From: Acidobacteriota bacterium
GTDB taxonomy: Bacteria; Acidobacteriota; Terriglobia; Terriglobales; Acidobacteriaceae
Direction of reading: 5' to 3'
DNA: 32,194 nt
Assembly (NCBI GenBank): GCA_021790995.1
Contig: JAJYFA010000028.1
Coordinates: 1-32,194 of the forward strand
In this document: positions 13,786 through 22,777 of the stretch, piece after piece
Layout: each line of letters starts with the position of its first letter
How positions within the stretch are numbered: the first letter of the stretch is position 1
The notes under the pieces: model-generated
Told to the model about the DNA's origin: nothing
The model's database searches: none
Seen by the model: only the letters and a program-made list of their open reading frames with translations
Position numbers and translations under genes: made by a program

Positions 13786-13813
13786 TTGGCGTATTCCCGG
13801 CATTGGTTATACG
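13786..13813 (+). promoter_or_regulatory. Likely promoter of the cytochrome-ferredoxin-NrfD operon
   Basis: TTGGCG (13786-13791) and TATACG (13808-13813) are 16 bp apart. The ATG at 13828 follows 14 bp after the -10 box, giving a very short leader. Confidence 0.45.
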
Positions 13814-13827
13814 GAGATAGCGCTTTC

Positions 13828-14325
13828 ATGAGCGGCTTTAAGGATGTAAGTCATCTTTTCCGGTTTGCGGGGCTATTTGTAATCGCGTTTCTAGTGTTTC
13901 TAGTAGTGCGCGTCTACGTAGTTCCGAAGAGCTTCGGGGAATACGGGCACTATCGTGCTGCGGCGATTGGAGAGATTGCCGCGCACCCGATCAAGTTCGC
14001 CGGGCACCAGGCGTGTGAGAGTTGCCACTCGGACATTGCCGACACCAAGGCAAAGGGCGCACATGCGCATGTGAACTGTGAAGCGTGCCACGGCGCGCTG
14101 GCGACACATGCCAACGATCCCTCGTCGATGACACCGGTGAAGCCGGATACGCTGGTGCTGTGTGCGCGTTGTCACACGGCGAGCGCGGCCAAGCCCAAGG
14201 GTTTTCCGCAGGTAAATCCGGCCGATCACATGGGCGGTGTTCCCTGCCAAACCTGTCATAACCCCCACAGTCCAGCGATCGGATCGGATACGGGGAAGGG
14301 TGCGGCCGCAGGAGGTACGAAGTGA
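13828..14325 (+). CDS. Membrane-anchored tetraheme cytochrome c
   Basis: The 165-residue protein has one N-terminal membrane anchor (about 12-31) and four CXXCH haem-binding motifs: CESCH at 63, CEACH at 84, CARCH at 112 and CQTCH at 140. Further histidines (His60, His81, His94, His134) could be distal ligands. This layout matches the periplasmic multihaem subunits that accompany NrfCD-, Qrc- or DsrJOP-type complexes. GGAG lies 11 bases before the ATG. It overlaps the following ferredoxin gene by four bases (GTGA), so the two are translationally coupled. Inference: it passes electrons from the NrfD/Fe-S module to, or from, a periplasmic partner not encoded nearby. Confidence 0.9.
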   Translation: MSGFKDVSHLFRFAGLFVIAFLVFLVVRVYVVPKSFGEYGHYRAAAIGEIAAHPIKFAGHQACESCHSDIADTKAKGAHAHVNCEACHGALATHANDPSSMTPVKPDTLVLCARCHTASAAKPKGFPQVNPADHMGGVPCQTCHNPHSPAIGSDTGKGAAAGGTK

Positions 14326-15056
14326 ACATCAGCCGGCGACAATTATTGATTCTTTTGCCCGCTGCAGCCGTCGCGTGGAAGTACGTGGAGGCCGGAACGC
14401 CCGAGGCCTCGCCCAACTACGAGATGAGCGAGCACTGGTGGGGTATGTTGATTGACATTACCAAGTGCATCGGCTGCGGCAACTGCGTGCGCGCGTGCCA
14501 GAAGGAGAACGACATACCGGACGGTTACTTCCGCACATGGGTGGAGCGGTATCACCGGACGGACTATCACCTTGAGAATCCCGAGGTGATCTCGCCGGAT
14601 GGCGGCAAGGAGGGATTTCCTTCAGTGCCGGAAGGCACGCAGGGAGACTATTTTTTCGTGCCCAAGATGTGCAACCACTGCTCGGACTCGCCCTGTACGC
14701 AGGTCTGTCCGGTGGGCGCGACCTTCATCAGCCCGGACGGAGTGGTGCTGATCGACCCGAAGTACTGCCTGGGCTGCGCGTATTGCGTGCAGGCTTGCCC
14801 CTACGGCTGCCGCTACATTCATCCCGAGAAGAAGGTCGCTGACAAATGCACGCTGTGTTACCACCGCATCACCAAGGGGTTGACCACGGCGTGTTGCGAG
14901 GCATGCCCCACGGGAGCGCGGCAACTGGCCGACCTGAAGAATCCCAACGACCCGATTCACGCGTTTCTGAAGACACATACCGTGCAGGTGTTGAAGCCGC
15001 AGATGGCCACCGGGGCCAAGGCTTTCTACAACGGGTTGGACGGATCGGTGCGATGA
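14322..15056 (+). CDS. Four-cluster [4Fe-4S] ferredoxin subunit (NrfC-like), Tat-type N terminus
   Basis: The 244-residue protein starts at GTG, overlapping the cytochrome stop. SRRQLLILL at 4-12 is a twin-arginine-type signal. Sixteen cluster cysteines follow in four groups: 49/52/55/59, 117/120/125/129, 149/152/155/159 and 176/179/191(or 192)/195. This is the DMSO-reductase electron-transfer subunit family (NrfC, QrcC, DsrO, HybA), which sits on the periplasmic face bound to an NrfD-type membrane protein and wires it to cytochromes. Position between a tetraheme cytochrome and NrfD fits exactly. There is no molybdopterin catalytic subunit in the operon. Confidence 0.93.
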   Translation: MNISRRQLLILLPAAAVAWKYVEAGTPEASPNYEMSEHWWGMLIDITKCIGCGNCVRACQKENDIPDGYFRTWVERYHRTDYHLENPEVISPDGGKEGFPSVPEGTQGDYFFVPKMCNHCSDSPCTQVCPVGATFISPDGVVLIDPKYCLGCAYCVQACPYGCRYIHPEKKVADKCTLCYHRITKGLTTACCEACPTGARQLADLKNPNDPIHAFLKTHTVQVLKPQMATGAKAFYNGLDGSVR

Positions 15057-15063
15057 AAAGCAG

Positions 15064-15091
15064 CCTCTAGCTTCTAGCTCCAAGCTTCTAG
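15064..15091. repeat. 7-bp tandem repeat, four units
   Basis: CCTCTAG, CTTCTAG, CTCCAAG and CTTCTAG are contiguous in the 104-bp spacer between the ferredoxin and NrfD genes. Units two and four are identical. Confidence 0.65.
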
Positions 15092-15160
15092 CCGCATCTT
15101 GCAGCGGGAAGCCGAGGTGGCTGGAACCGGCAGGAACAGCGAGTAGTCAGGAGCTTTTTT

Positions 15161-16339
15161 ATGAGCGGCGTTGAAGGTTACATGTATCCGAACGAAGTCA
15201 CGCTGTACTGGAGCGTGCTGATTGTTTTATATCCCTACATCACGGGTTTGGTGGCGGGAGCGTTCATTCTGGCTTCGCTGGAGCGCGTGTTTCGCGTAGA
15301 TGCCGTGAAGCCCATCTACCGGCTGGCGCTGCTCACAGCCCTGGCGTTTCTGCTGGACGCGCCGCTGCCTCTGCAGTTTCATCTGGGTCATCCGGAACGG
15401 TCATATGAGATGTATTTCACGCCCCACGCTACCTCGGCCATGGCGATGTTCGGCTATGTGTACATGTGGTACCTGATGGCGGTGCTGGTCTTCGAGATCT
15501 GGCTCGATTACCGGCGCGAAATCGTGCTTTTGTCGCAGCAGTCGAAGGGGCTGATGCGCGTGATCTACAAAATCATGACGCTGGGCTCGAACAATATCAG
15601 CGAGCGTTCGCTGCGTATCGATGAAAAGGTGGGGTGGATCGTCACCCTGATTGGCATTCCCTCGGCGTTCCTGCTGCACGGCTATGTCGGCTTCATCTTC
15701 GGTTCGCTCAAGTCCAATCCGTGGTGGTCGTCGCCTCTGATGCCGGTGGTGTTTATCTTCTCGGCGATGGTCTCGGGCATTGCGGCGGTGATGCTGATCT
15801 ACATGGCAGTCACCAAGCTGCGGCATCAGAAGATCGACATGCGCTGCGTGGATGCGGTGGCGATGTACATGTTCTACATCTTCATCATCGACTTCAGCCT
15901 GGAGATGCTGGACCTGGTGCACCGCATCTACGAAGCCGACGAATCGTTCCGCAGCCTTGACTTCATGGTGCATACGAAACTCTATTTCTCGCAGATCGTG
16001 CTGCAGATCTTTATTGGAACGCTTGTACCGCTGATTCTGCTCTTCCTTACGCAGGTGGGCCAGTTCGGCGAGATTGCGCGCAAGCGCATCTACGTTCTTT
16101 GCGGCTCCCTGATTCTGATCGGCGTCTTTGCCATGCGCTGGAACGTGGTGATCGGCGGGCAGTTGTTCTCGAAGAGTTTCCTGGGGTACACGACGTACAA
16201 GATGGCGCTGGTGACGCGCGAAGGCCTGCTGGCGGCCATCGGCTTGACGATCCTGCCGCTGTTCTTCCTGTGGGTGCTGTTGAAGCTGCTGCCGCCCTGG
16301 CCCAAAAAAGAGATGCAAGAAGCCGCGGCGGGCGACTAA
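15161..16339 (+). CDS. nrfD: NrfD-type polytopic quinone-interacting membrane protein
   Basis: The 392-residue protein has about nine membrane helices, starting with LYWSVLIVLYPYITGLVAGAF and ending with LTILPLFFLWVLLKLLPPW, and the second-helix phrase DAPLPLQFHLGHPERSYEM; a D-x-x-R/H region after helix 2 (LGHPER) is typical of NrfD/PsrC/QrcD proteins. These proteins have no cofactor of their own; they bind menaquinol near the periplasmic side and exchange electrons with the NrfC-type subunit, in some complexes (Qrc, alternative complex III) with charge movement across the membrane. AGGAG lies seven bases before the ATG. With the two genes before it, it forms a three-subunit quinol:cytochrome module. 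Confidence 0.92.
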   Translation: MSGVEGYMYPNEVTLYWSVLIVLYPYITGLVAGAFILASLERVFRVDAVKPIYRLALLTALAFLLDAPLPLQFHLGHPERSYEMYFTPHATSAMAMFGYVYMWYLMAVLVFEIWLDYRREIVLLSQQSKGLMRVIYKIMTLGSNNISERSLRIDEKVGWIVTLIGIPSAFLLHGYVGFIFGSLKSNPWWSSPLMPVVFIFSAMVSGIAAVMLIYMAVTKLRHQKIDMRCVDAVAMYMFYIFIIDFSLEMLDLVHRIYEADESFRSLDFMVHTKLYFSQIVLQIFIGTLVPLILLFLTQVGQFGEIARKRIYVLCGSLILIGVFAMRWNVVIGGQLFSKSFLGYTTYKMALVTREGLLAAIGLTILPLFFLWVLLKLLPPWPKKEMQEAAAGD

Positions 16340-16372
16340 CCGCCGCCGCGCGGCTCAAACCGGGGAGGGACG

Positions 16373-18124
16373 ATGAGCGATCTCCCGGATTACCCAGATC
16401 AGATCCCGCCAGACCTGCACTCGCTGAAAGAACACATCGAGGCGCTGGAGCGGAATCTCAAGATTGTCGAATCACGCATCGATGCGCTCGAGCATCCGCT
16501 CGCCGCGCATCTGCCTCATCCGCCCGGGCCGCGTGAACCCGCGCTTGCGGCGGCGATCCCGCCTGAGAAAGCAGCTCAAGCCCCGAATCTCTTTCCGGTG
16601 GTGGGCAGAGCGATGCTTGGCATTGCCGGCGCGTATGTATTGCGGGCCATCGAGCAGACGAGCGCCATTCCGGGCGCGATCGTCGCCGCGGCCGGCATCT
16701 CGTACGCGTTTCTTTGGCTCATCTGGGCTACGCGCGTACGCAGCGGGCCGCGCATCACGAGTTCGATTTACGCCGGCACATCGGCCCTCATCCTGGCTCC
16801 CATGCTTTGGGAGCTGACACTGCGCTTTAACGTTCTGACCTCTACGGCCGCCGCCGCGGCGATCTGCGGTTTCGCTCTCACGTCTTTTGTTCTTGCAGCC
16901 ATCGCCCTCAAGCAATCGCGTAATCTCAAGCCGGTTGTGCGTGTGGCCTACATTGCCGCAACCGCTCTTGCCCTTGCGCTTGCCGTGGCTACGCATGTGT
17001 TTCTTCCATTCGTGGTGGCGCTGATCTTCCTCGCGGCGGTCTGCGAATTTACGCCGGGCTGCAATCGCATGCCGGAGGTTGCAGCGATCGTTGCTCTTGC
17101 GGCCGATGCGGCTGTGTGGCTGTTGATCTTCAATTATTTGGCCGGGCAGGCTGCGCAGGAGAGTTATCCACCACTGAGCCGCGGCGCATTGCTCGCTCCG
17201 GGCATCGTGGTATTTGTTCTTTTTGCCGCCAGCATCAGCGTCAAAACCATGTTGCGCGCGCAGAAGATCACGATCTTCGGCGCTGTGCAGACGATGCTCA
17301 CGTTCCTGCTCGCCGCGATAAGTTTCGCGAATATCAACCCGCCAGCCGGCGCAAGGATTCTCGGCACGTTCTGCCTGGTTCTTTCGGCGGTGTGTTACGT
17401 TGCGGTGTTCATCGTCTTTGCGCGCGCACCCGAGCCGCGCAACAGGGCTATTTTTGGCGCGTGGGCCGCGGCGTTGCTTCTTGCCGGAGGTTTTCTGGGC
17501 CTGCCGCCATTGTTGCCGATTTTGCTGTTCGGTGCAGCGGCGGTGGGTGCGGTGGCTTTGAGCAGGCAGGATCGATGGGCAGTCTTCGAATTCTACGGAA
17601 TGGTGTTTCTGCTGGCCGCCTCGGCGGCTTCAGGGCTGCTGAGTTTTTTGAAAAGCGCGGTTGTGGGCGCGCCTTCCGGCGCGTCGGCGGCTGGCGTCCG
17701 GGTGATCGCCGCCTGCGCCATTTTGTGTTATGCGCTTGTGCGCCCGCTCAAGACAGAGGGCAAGGTTCGTCAGACTCTGGACCTGTTGCTTGCCACGCTC
17801 GCAATCAGCTCGGTGACCGCGCTGCTGATCGACGGTCTGGTTGCACTCATCGCGCTGCGCGCGATTCCCGGAGCTCACCATCTGGCCCTGATCCGCACGG
17901 CGGTGTTGTGTGCGGTGGCTCTGGCACTGGTTTTCAGCGGAGCGCGCTTCAGCCGTCAGGAGCTGACACGGCTGGGTTATACGGCTCTGGCCCTCGTCGG
18001 CATCAAGCTGGTCATTGAAGATTTGCAGAACGGGCATCTGGCCTATATTGCCGCCTCCATCTTTCTGGTTGCCTTTACGCTGATCGCCGCTCCGCGGGTG
18101 GCGCGTGCGCGGCAGAAGCCATAG
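16373..18124 (+). CDS. Large polytopic membrane protein of unknown function
   Basis: The ATG follows GGGAGGGACG, a strong RBS, 33 bp after the NrfD gene, so it is probably co-transcribed. Residues 1-45 are polar and predicted coiled coil (LHSLKEHIEALERNLKIVESRID); residues 60-75 are proline/alanine rich. From about residue 77 to 575 there are roughly 14-16 hydrophobic helices in alanine/leucine-rich segments with few charges. The arrangement of a coiled-coil head followed by many helices recalls DUF2339-type membrane proteins, though I cannot confirm that family. No catalytic motif is visible. A link to the redox module is suggested only by position. Confidence 0.82.
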   Translation: MSDLPDYPDQIPPDLHSLKEHIEALERNLKIVESRIDALEHPLAAHLPHPPGPREPALAAAIPPEKAAQAPNLFPVVGRAMLGIAGAYVLRAIEQTSAIPGAIVAAAGISYAFLWLIWATRVRSGPRITSSIYAGTSALILAPMLWELTLRFNVLTSTAAAAAICGFALTSFVLAAIALKQSRNLKPVVRVAYIAATALALALAVATHVFLPFVVALIFLAAVCEFTPGCNRMPEVAAIVALAADAAVWLLIFNYLAGQAAQESYPPLSRGALLAPGIVVFVLFAASISVKTMLRAQKITIFGAVQTMLTFLLAAISFANINPPAGARILGTFCLVLSAVCYVAVFIVFARAPEPRNRAIFGAWAAALLLAGGFLGLPPLLPILLFGAAAVGAVALSRQDRWAVFEFYGMVFLLAASAASGLLSFLKSAVVGAPSGASAAGVRVIAACAILCYALVRPLKTEGKVRQTLDLLLATLAISSVTALLIDGLVALIALRAIPGAHHLALIRTAVLCAVALALVFSGARFSRQELTRLGYTALALVGIKLVIEDLQNGHLAYIAASIFLVAFTLIAAPRVARARQKP

Positions 18125-18331
18125 CGAGGATCGTCAATCCATCTGGCTGCTGTGCCGATATGGGCTGCCGTAGACAATTCCATTCTTTGCGCGATTCCCT
18201 CTTATAGAAATCGCCCCTGCTGCCGATGAACCTGTTACCGGGACACACGTTCCCTTTGCGGGCGAGTCTGTGCGCGGGATGGGGAAGCTTTGTGTCTGTG
18301 CGAGGCGTGTACAGCCGGAGGATGTATTGCG

Positions 18332-19189
18332 ATGGCAGCGGAGGATGGACGCGGGAATGCAGCCGCAATGCCTTGGGCGCATCTGCGGCTGCCGCCGTTC
18401 CCGCAGGTCGCTGTGAAGGTTTTGCAGTTGGCCAGAGACGAGAATGTGCAACTGCATCACCTGTGCGATCTCATCTCGTCCGATCCGGCATTTGCGAGCG
18501 AAGTGCTGACGGTGGCCAATTCCCTGCTCTACGCGCCGCGCTATCCCTCGACCAGCATTATTCAGGCGGTGGCGGTGCTGGGCGCCAACACGCTGCAGGG
18601 GATGTGCGTAACGGTGGGGGTGCGCGCGTATCTCGGCAAAACGCTGAACCTGCCGGCGACGCGGAATCTGTGGCGGCACAATCTGGCTTGCGCGATTGTC
18701 GCGCAGCGGCTGGCGCAGGGCGGTTTTATCGATAAAGACACGGCCTTCACCTCGGGAATTCTGCACGACGTGGGGCGCATGGGCCTGGCTGTGGTTCAAC
18801 CCGCGGCCTATGCTGCGCTGCTCGACAAACATCGGGGATCCCCGGAGACGCTGCTTGATGCGGAGCGCGAACTCTTCGGCTGGGACCACTGCGAGACGGG
18901 GCGGCAGTTGTTGAGTGGCTGGAAGTTGCCGGAGGAGTTTGAGTCCGTTGTTGCCGAGCATCACAAACCGCGCCGCACCGATGGCTCCTGGGATGTGCCG
19001 GAGCTGGTGAAGGTGAGTTGCGCCATGGCTTCGACGATCGGTTTTGTTGCGTTTCCGGGGTGCGAGACGAGGCCGCTCGGCGAACTGCTGGAGATGCTGC
19101 CAGCGCGCGAACGCAGGGTCTTCCAGGTTGACGCCGAGACGCTAAAGAAGGAGATAAGCGAGAGCATTCGCGCAATCGAGGCTGCGTGA
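18332..19189 (+). CDS. HDOD domain protein (signalling)
   Basis: The 285-residue protein is an HDOD domain almost end to end: LPPFPQVAVKVLQLARDENVQL near the N terminus, SSDPAFASEVLTVANSLLY, the helix with AVAVLGANTLQGM, and GILHDVGRMGL with an HD pair, then HHKP. HDOD proteins resemble HD phosphohydrolases but mostly lack a full metal site; they act as signalling scaffolds in motility, biofilm or stress pathways. The ATG at 18332 has GGAGGA about nine bases ahead; an upstream TTG would add 14 cysteine-rich residues without similarity and is rejected. It stands alone, 207 bp after the membrane-protein gene. Confidence 0.88.
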   Translation: MAAEDGRGNAAAMPWAHLRLPPFPQVAVKVLQLARDENVQLHHLCDLISSDPAFASEVLTVANSLLYAPRYPSTSIIQAVAVLGANTLQGMCVTVGVRAYLGKTLNLPATRNLWRHNLACAIVAQRLAQGGFIDKDTAFTSGILHDVGRMGLAVVQPAAYAALLDKHRGSPETLLDAERELFGWDHCETGRQLLSGWKLPEEFESVVAEHHKPRRTDGSWDVPELVKVSCAMASTIGFVAFPGCETRPLGELLEMLPARERRVFQVDAETLKKEISESIRAIEAA

Positions 19190-19245
19190 ACGGGTGATTG
19201 GAAATGGGAGCCTGTGGAACCGCCTGCCTTGTCGGTCCAACTGCG

Positions 19246-20577
19246 TCAGGCGCGCATCAGCTTGCGCTGCAACTGCTCCAGCGTTTGCCCCTTCGTCTCC
19301 GGATAGAAGAGTGTGACCACGATCAACTGCACGACGGTTGCGGCAGCGAAGAAGGCAAAGGGAGTTCCCTCGTTGAAGCGGTGCACGAGGATGGGGAAGC
19401 TAAGGGCGATGATGGTGTTCATGATCCAATGGCTGGCGCCGCCCACGCCCTGGCCTTTGGAGCGCACGGCGGTGGGAAAGACTTCGCCGATATAGACCCA
19501 GATCACGGAGCCCTGCGAGAGCGAGAAGAAGGCGACAAAGAGCATGAGCAAGGCAAGCAAGGCGCTCTGGTGGCTATGGCTATTGAAGACCCACGCCACT
19601 CCGCCGAGGCAGCCCGCAGTGCCGATGGCGCCAACGATGAGCAGGCTCTTGCGGCCGAAGTGGTCGATCATGGCCATGCCGACGAGGGTGAAGATCCAGT
19701 TGGTGGCGCCGACAACGATGCTTTGCACGTATCCCGACTCGCTGCCGAACCCCGCGGCCGCGAAGATGCTGTGCATGTAATAGAAGATGCAATTGATTCC
19801 GGCCAGTTGATTGAAGGCGCCGATGGTAATGGCGAGGAAGAGCGGGTAGCGGTATTTCCACTGGAAGACGGGCTCGTGGGCCGTGGCGTGTTCTGCCTGG
19901 AGCGCGGATTGAATTTCGGCCAACTCGGCTTTGGGGTTGGGAGCGCCCATCTGGCGGAGCACGTCAAGCGCCTCATCGATCTGGTTGCGAGAGGCCGACC
20001 AGCGCGGCGAAAGAGGGATGGTGAAAAGAAGGATGAAAAAGAGCAGCGCCGGAAGCGCGGCGATTCCCACCATGACGCGCCATTCGAGGGCGCCAAGATG
20101 GGCGAGGCCGACCAGGTAGTTGGAGGTGTAGCCGAGCAGAATCCCGGTGACGACGTTGATCTGGAACGAGCCTACCAGCCGTCCGCGCCACTGCGCAGGC
20201 GCCAGTTCGGTGATATAGACGGGGCCCAGAACCGACGCAGCGCCAAGTCCTAATCCGCTCAGGAAGCGCATGGCCAAAAGCATGGACCAGCCGGCAGCAA
20301 ACGCGGTGCCCGCCGCGGCAAGACAATAAGCAGCAGCGGCATAGCGCAGCGCAGACCGCGAACCCATCCTCTGCCCGAGGACGCCGCCGGCAAAGCAGCC
20401 GATGACGGTGCCGACAGGTCCGACAGCCACCGTGAGGCCTTTGCCGAAGCCGCTCAGTCCAAAGTGCTGTACCACCAAGTCGATGATTCCGGAGACGACC
20501 GCAATATCGAATCCGAAAATCAGGCCACCCATGGCTCCGGTCAGGGTTGTCTTAATCAACTTGGCGTTGGGTCGCAT
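19246..20577 (-). CDS. Sugar porter family MFS transporter
   Basis: The 443-residue protein has twelve membrane helices and the sugar-porter landmarks: GGLIFGFDIAVVSG in helix 1, the loop 2-3 motif GQRMGSRSAL, RFLSGLGLGAASVLGPVYITELAP with WRGRLVG, PLSPRW (usually PESPRW), QLAGINCIFYYMHSIF in helix 7, DHFGRKSLL in loop 8-9, and PETKGQTLEQL at the C terminus. Such proteins are proton symporters or facilitators for hexoses or pentoses in the inner membrane. The ATG at 20577 is taken because the family starts there and AAGGA lies ten bases upstream. The XRE-cupin regulator gene lies directly upstream on the same strand, 131 bp away, and is the likely controller. Confidence 0.93.
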   Translation of the reverse strand: MRPNAKLIKTTLTGAMGGLIFGFDIAVVSGIIDLVVQHFGLSGFGKGLTVAVGPVGTVIGCFAGGVLGQRMGSRSALRYAAAAYCLAAAGTAFAAGWSMLLAMRFLSGLGLGAASVLGPVYITELAPAQWRGRLVGSFQINVVTGILLGYTSNYLVGLAHLGALEWRVMVGIAALPALLFFILLFTIPLSPRWSASRNQIDEALDVLRQMGAPNPKAELAEIQSALQAEHATAHEPVFQWKYRYPLFLAITIGAFNQLAGINCIFYYMHSIFAAAGFGSESGYVQSIVVGATNWIFTLVGMAMIDHFGRKSLLIVGAIGTAGCLGGVAWVFNSHSHQSALLALLMLFVAFFSLSQGSVIWVYIGEVFPTAVRSKGQGVGGASHWIMNTIIALSFPILVHRFNEGTPFAFFAAATVVQLIVVTLFYPETKGQTLEQLQRKLMRA

Positions 20578-20708
20578 GTCATTCTGTCCTTGAAGTTCCT
20601 CACAATAGTACAGACTGGCCCTGCGTGCGACAAAATGGAATTGTTCCCTCGGAATCGCTTGAACGCACAGAAAGGATTGGGCGCGGTGCGGCGATTGTTT
20701 TGGGCGGG

Positions 20709-21311
20709 TCAGCTCTTTGCTGTTGGACGCGAAGCGGTGGGCAGGACCGCAAGGATCCGGCAGCGGTGCTTGTCGGCGGCGCTCCAGGCAAGCGACATCT
20801 CGCTCTCCATACAGGCACAATCGCCTGTCTCCAGCACCTCGTGCATGGCGCCCGCGTCCAGGCGCAGACGTCCTTCGAGGACATAGATCACGGCGCCTGT
20901 TTCCTCAAAGTCGTTCATGGCTACAGTGGATCCGCCGGGCGGGAACTCAACCATCTGCGCGATCAGGCGAAAACCCTCCCCATCGGAGTTCAACGGCGTT
21001 ACTTGCACGGGATCCATGCCGCGGCCGCTGCCCTGCAGATGCGCTTTGCGCGTGATGGAGAGCCGGTGGTGCGCAGGCTCGCTGAAGAAGTAGTCCATGC
21101 CAACGCCATAGAAGCGCGCGATGGCAGCCAGTGTCGGGAGTGTGGGAATCATGCGATCGGTTTCGAGCTTGGAAAGCAGCGCCGTGGAAAGGCTGGTTTC
21201 AAGCGCGAGCCGGGAGAGGGTCAACCGCTTGCTGTTGCGCAGCGAGCGCAGCTTGAGACCGATGCAGTACGGCTCCAGAAACCATTGGGCGTAGGAAACT
21301 GCCTTGGACAT
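20709..21311 (-). CDS. XRE family transcriptional regulator with C-terminal cupin domain
   Basis: The 200-residue protein has an N-terminal helix-turn-helix of the XRE/Cro type (about 17-72: LKLRSLRNSKRLTLSRLA, LSKLETDRMIPTLPTLAAIA) and a C-terminal cupin barrel (about 95-190: FPPGGSTVAMNDFEETGAVIYVLEG, then a GDCACMES turn). XRE-cupin regulators sense small metabolites, often sugars, amino acids or amines, through the cupin. GGAG lies six bases before the ATG. It precedes the sugar-porter gene on the same strand and is divergent from the DUF481-type gene; regulation of either or both is plausible. Confidence 0.9.
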   Translation of the reverse strand: MSKAVSYAQWFLEPYCIGLKLRSLRNSKRLTLSRLALETSLSTALLSKLETDRMIPTLPTLAAIARFYGVGMDYFFSEPAHHRLSITRKAHLQGSGRGMDPVQVTPLNSDGEGFRLIAQMVEFPPGGSTVAMNDFEETGAVIYVLEGRLRLDAGAMHEVLETGDCACMESEMSLAWSAADKHRCRILAVLPTASRPTAKS

Positions 21312-21438
21312 CGCCAGCTCCGCAGGATGGTTAGGAATCTGTGAACCAGTCTACGCCGACGGCCGGCCGGTTGCGGCGCAAATGGGCGCAATACACCGCG
21401 GAGGAGCTGCGGGGAAAATTGAGACTGGCCTCGACAAT

Positions 21439-21444
21439 TACAAT
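21439..21444 (+). promoter_or_regulatory. Probable -10 box for the DUF481-type gene
   Basis: TACAAT lies about 65 bp before the ATG at 21510. A -35-like AAATTG sits 17 bp upstream but matches poorly. Confidence 0.35.
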
Positions 21445-21509
21445 GCTTAGTACCATCGGCGCCGGAAGGTTTGCCGGCACTGCACATTTTGAGAAAGGCG
21501 GCATCCCCC

Positions 21510-22763
21510 ATGCGGAATTTCTCCCCACGCGTTTTTGCTTCGCTGCTTTTTCGAGTTTCATGCATCGCACTGCTGGTTGCCGCGTTTGGCATGGCGCAGG
21601 TTTGCGCCGCGCAGCGCAAGCCGGCCGCGGCCAATCCGTCGCCCGACGTTTTGGTGCTCAGTAACGGCGACACTCTGCACGGCAAGTTCGTGAGCGAAAC
21701 CGCCGGCACGGTGACATTCCATAGCGATCCACTGGGCGACATTACACTTGGCTGGAACAAGATCAAAGAACTGCACGTGGCGGGCAAGTTCGGCGTCCTG
21801 AGCCAGACGGTCGCCGTACGCGGCAAAAAGCACCATGTGCAATTTCCGGTGGGGACATTCGACGTTGCGAACGAGGCGCTCACCGTTCACACGGAAAGCG
21901 CCCCTCCGCTCGCGCCCATTCCGGTAGCGAAGGCGCGGTACATCATGGAGAGTTCCGTGCTCGACAAACAGATCAATCAGGAGCCCGGCATCTTTGCAGG
22001 ATGGAATGGCACGGCGACGGCGGGCGCGACGCTGGTATCGGCAACGCAGAACCAGTACACCTTTACCGGCGCGGTGAACCTGGTGCGGGCCGTGCCGACG
22101 GTCAACTGGCTTGCGCCGAGGAACAAGACGATCTTCGGCTTCAACGAGTCGTACGGCAAGATCACGCAGCCGGCTTACTCCTATCCGGCGACGCCTCCTG
22201 CAACGGGATCGATTCAGGTGCCGGCGATCGTGACCAAATCGTCGATCATGCACGTTGGCGCAGAGCGCGACGAGTTTTTCTCTCCGCGCTTCTACGTGCT
22301 GGGGATGACGACCTTCGACCACAACTATGCCCAGCAGTTGCAATTGCAACAGATCTACGGCGGCGGGTTTGGATGGACGGTGCTGAAGACCTCGAAACAG
22401 GAGTTTGACCTGAAGGGCACGGTGCAGTACGAGAAGCAGCAGTTTATGGCGGGCGCAGGCAGTGGGGATCAGAATCTGATTGGCTCGACGTATGAGGCCG
22501 ACTACGTTTTGCACCTCAAGCTGTTCACTTATACGCAGGGGCTTTCCTTCATTCCTGCATACAATCAGCCCAGCGCGTACTCGGCGACAGAGACAAATAT
22601 GTTTACGTTTCCGGCATACAAGAACTTCAGCTTCTCGGTGGGTACGCTCGATAGTTATCTGAACGACGCACCGTTCACCGGAAACGCGGCAGTTCCGCCA
22701 ACCAAACCGAATTCGTTTCAGTTCACGATGGGCGTGACATACACGATCAAATCAAAGTATTGA
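21510..22763 (+). CDS. DUF481-type outer-membrane protein
   Basis: The 417-residue protein begins with a signal peptide (hydrophobic run LLFRVSCIALLVAAFGMA, cut near CAAQ). Residues about 45-115 form a small beta-rich module (LSNGDTLHGKFVSETAGTVTF, LGDITLGWNKIKEL) that recurs at the N terminus of acidobacterial DUF481 proteins. The rest alternates short beta strands with loops and ends in GVTYTIKSKY, with aromatic residues as in outer-membrane barrels. The function of DUF481 proteins is unknown. The start at ATG 21510 is placed where the signal peptide begins; an upstream TTG adds 13 residues with no role. It ends 66 bp from the convergent PHP-like gene, with a shared hairpin between. Confidence 0.82.
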   Translation: MRNFSPRVFASLLFRVSCIALLVAAFGMAQVCAAQRKPAAANPSPDVLVLSNGDTLHGKFVSETAGTVTFHSDPLGDITLGWNKIKELHVAGKFGVLSQTVAVRGKKHHVQFPVGTFDVANEALTVHTESAPPLAPIPVAKARYIMESSVLDKQINQEPGIFAGWNGTATAGATLVSATQNQYTFTGAVNLVRAVPTVNWLAPRNKTIFGFNESYGKITQPAYSYPATPPATGSIQVPAIVTKSSIMHVGAERDEFFSPRFYVLGMTTFDHNYAQQLQLQQIYGGGFGWTVLKTSKQEFDLKGTVQYEKQQFMAGAGSGDQNLIGSTYEADYVLHLKLFTYTQGLSFIPAYNQPSAYSATETNMFTFPAYKNFSFSVGTLDSYLNDAPFTGNAAVPPTKPNSFQFTMGVTYTIKSKY

Positions 22764-22777
22764 AAGACGGGCAGGAG

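Noticed and set aside
15401..16318. 305-codon minus-strand frame antisense to nrfD.
   Set aside because: It is extremely His/Gln/Arg rich, the usual reverse image of membrane helices, and has no RBS.
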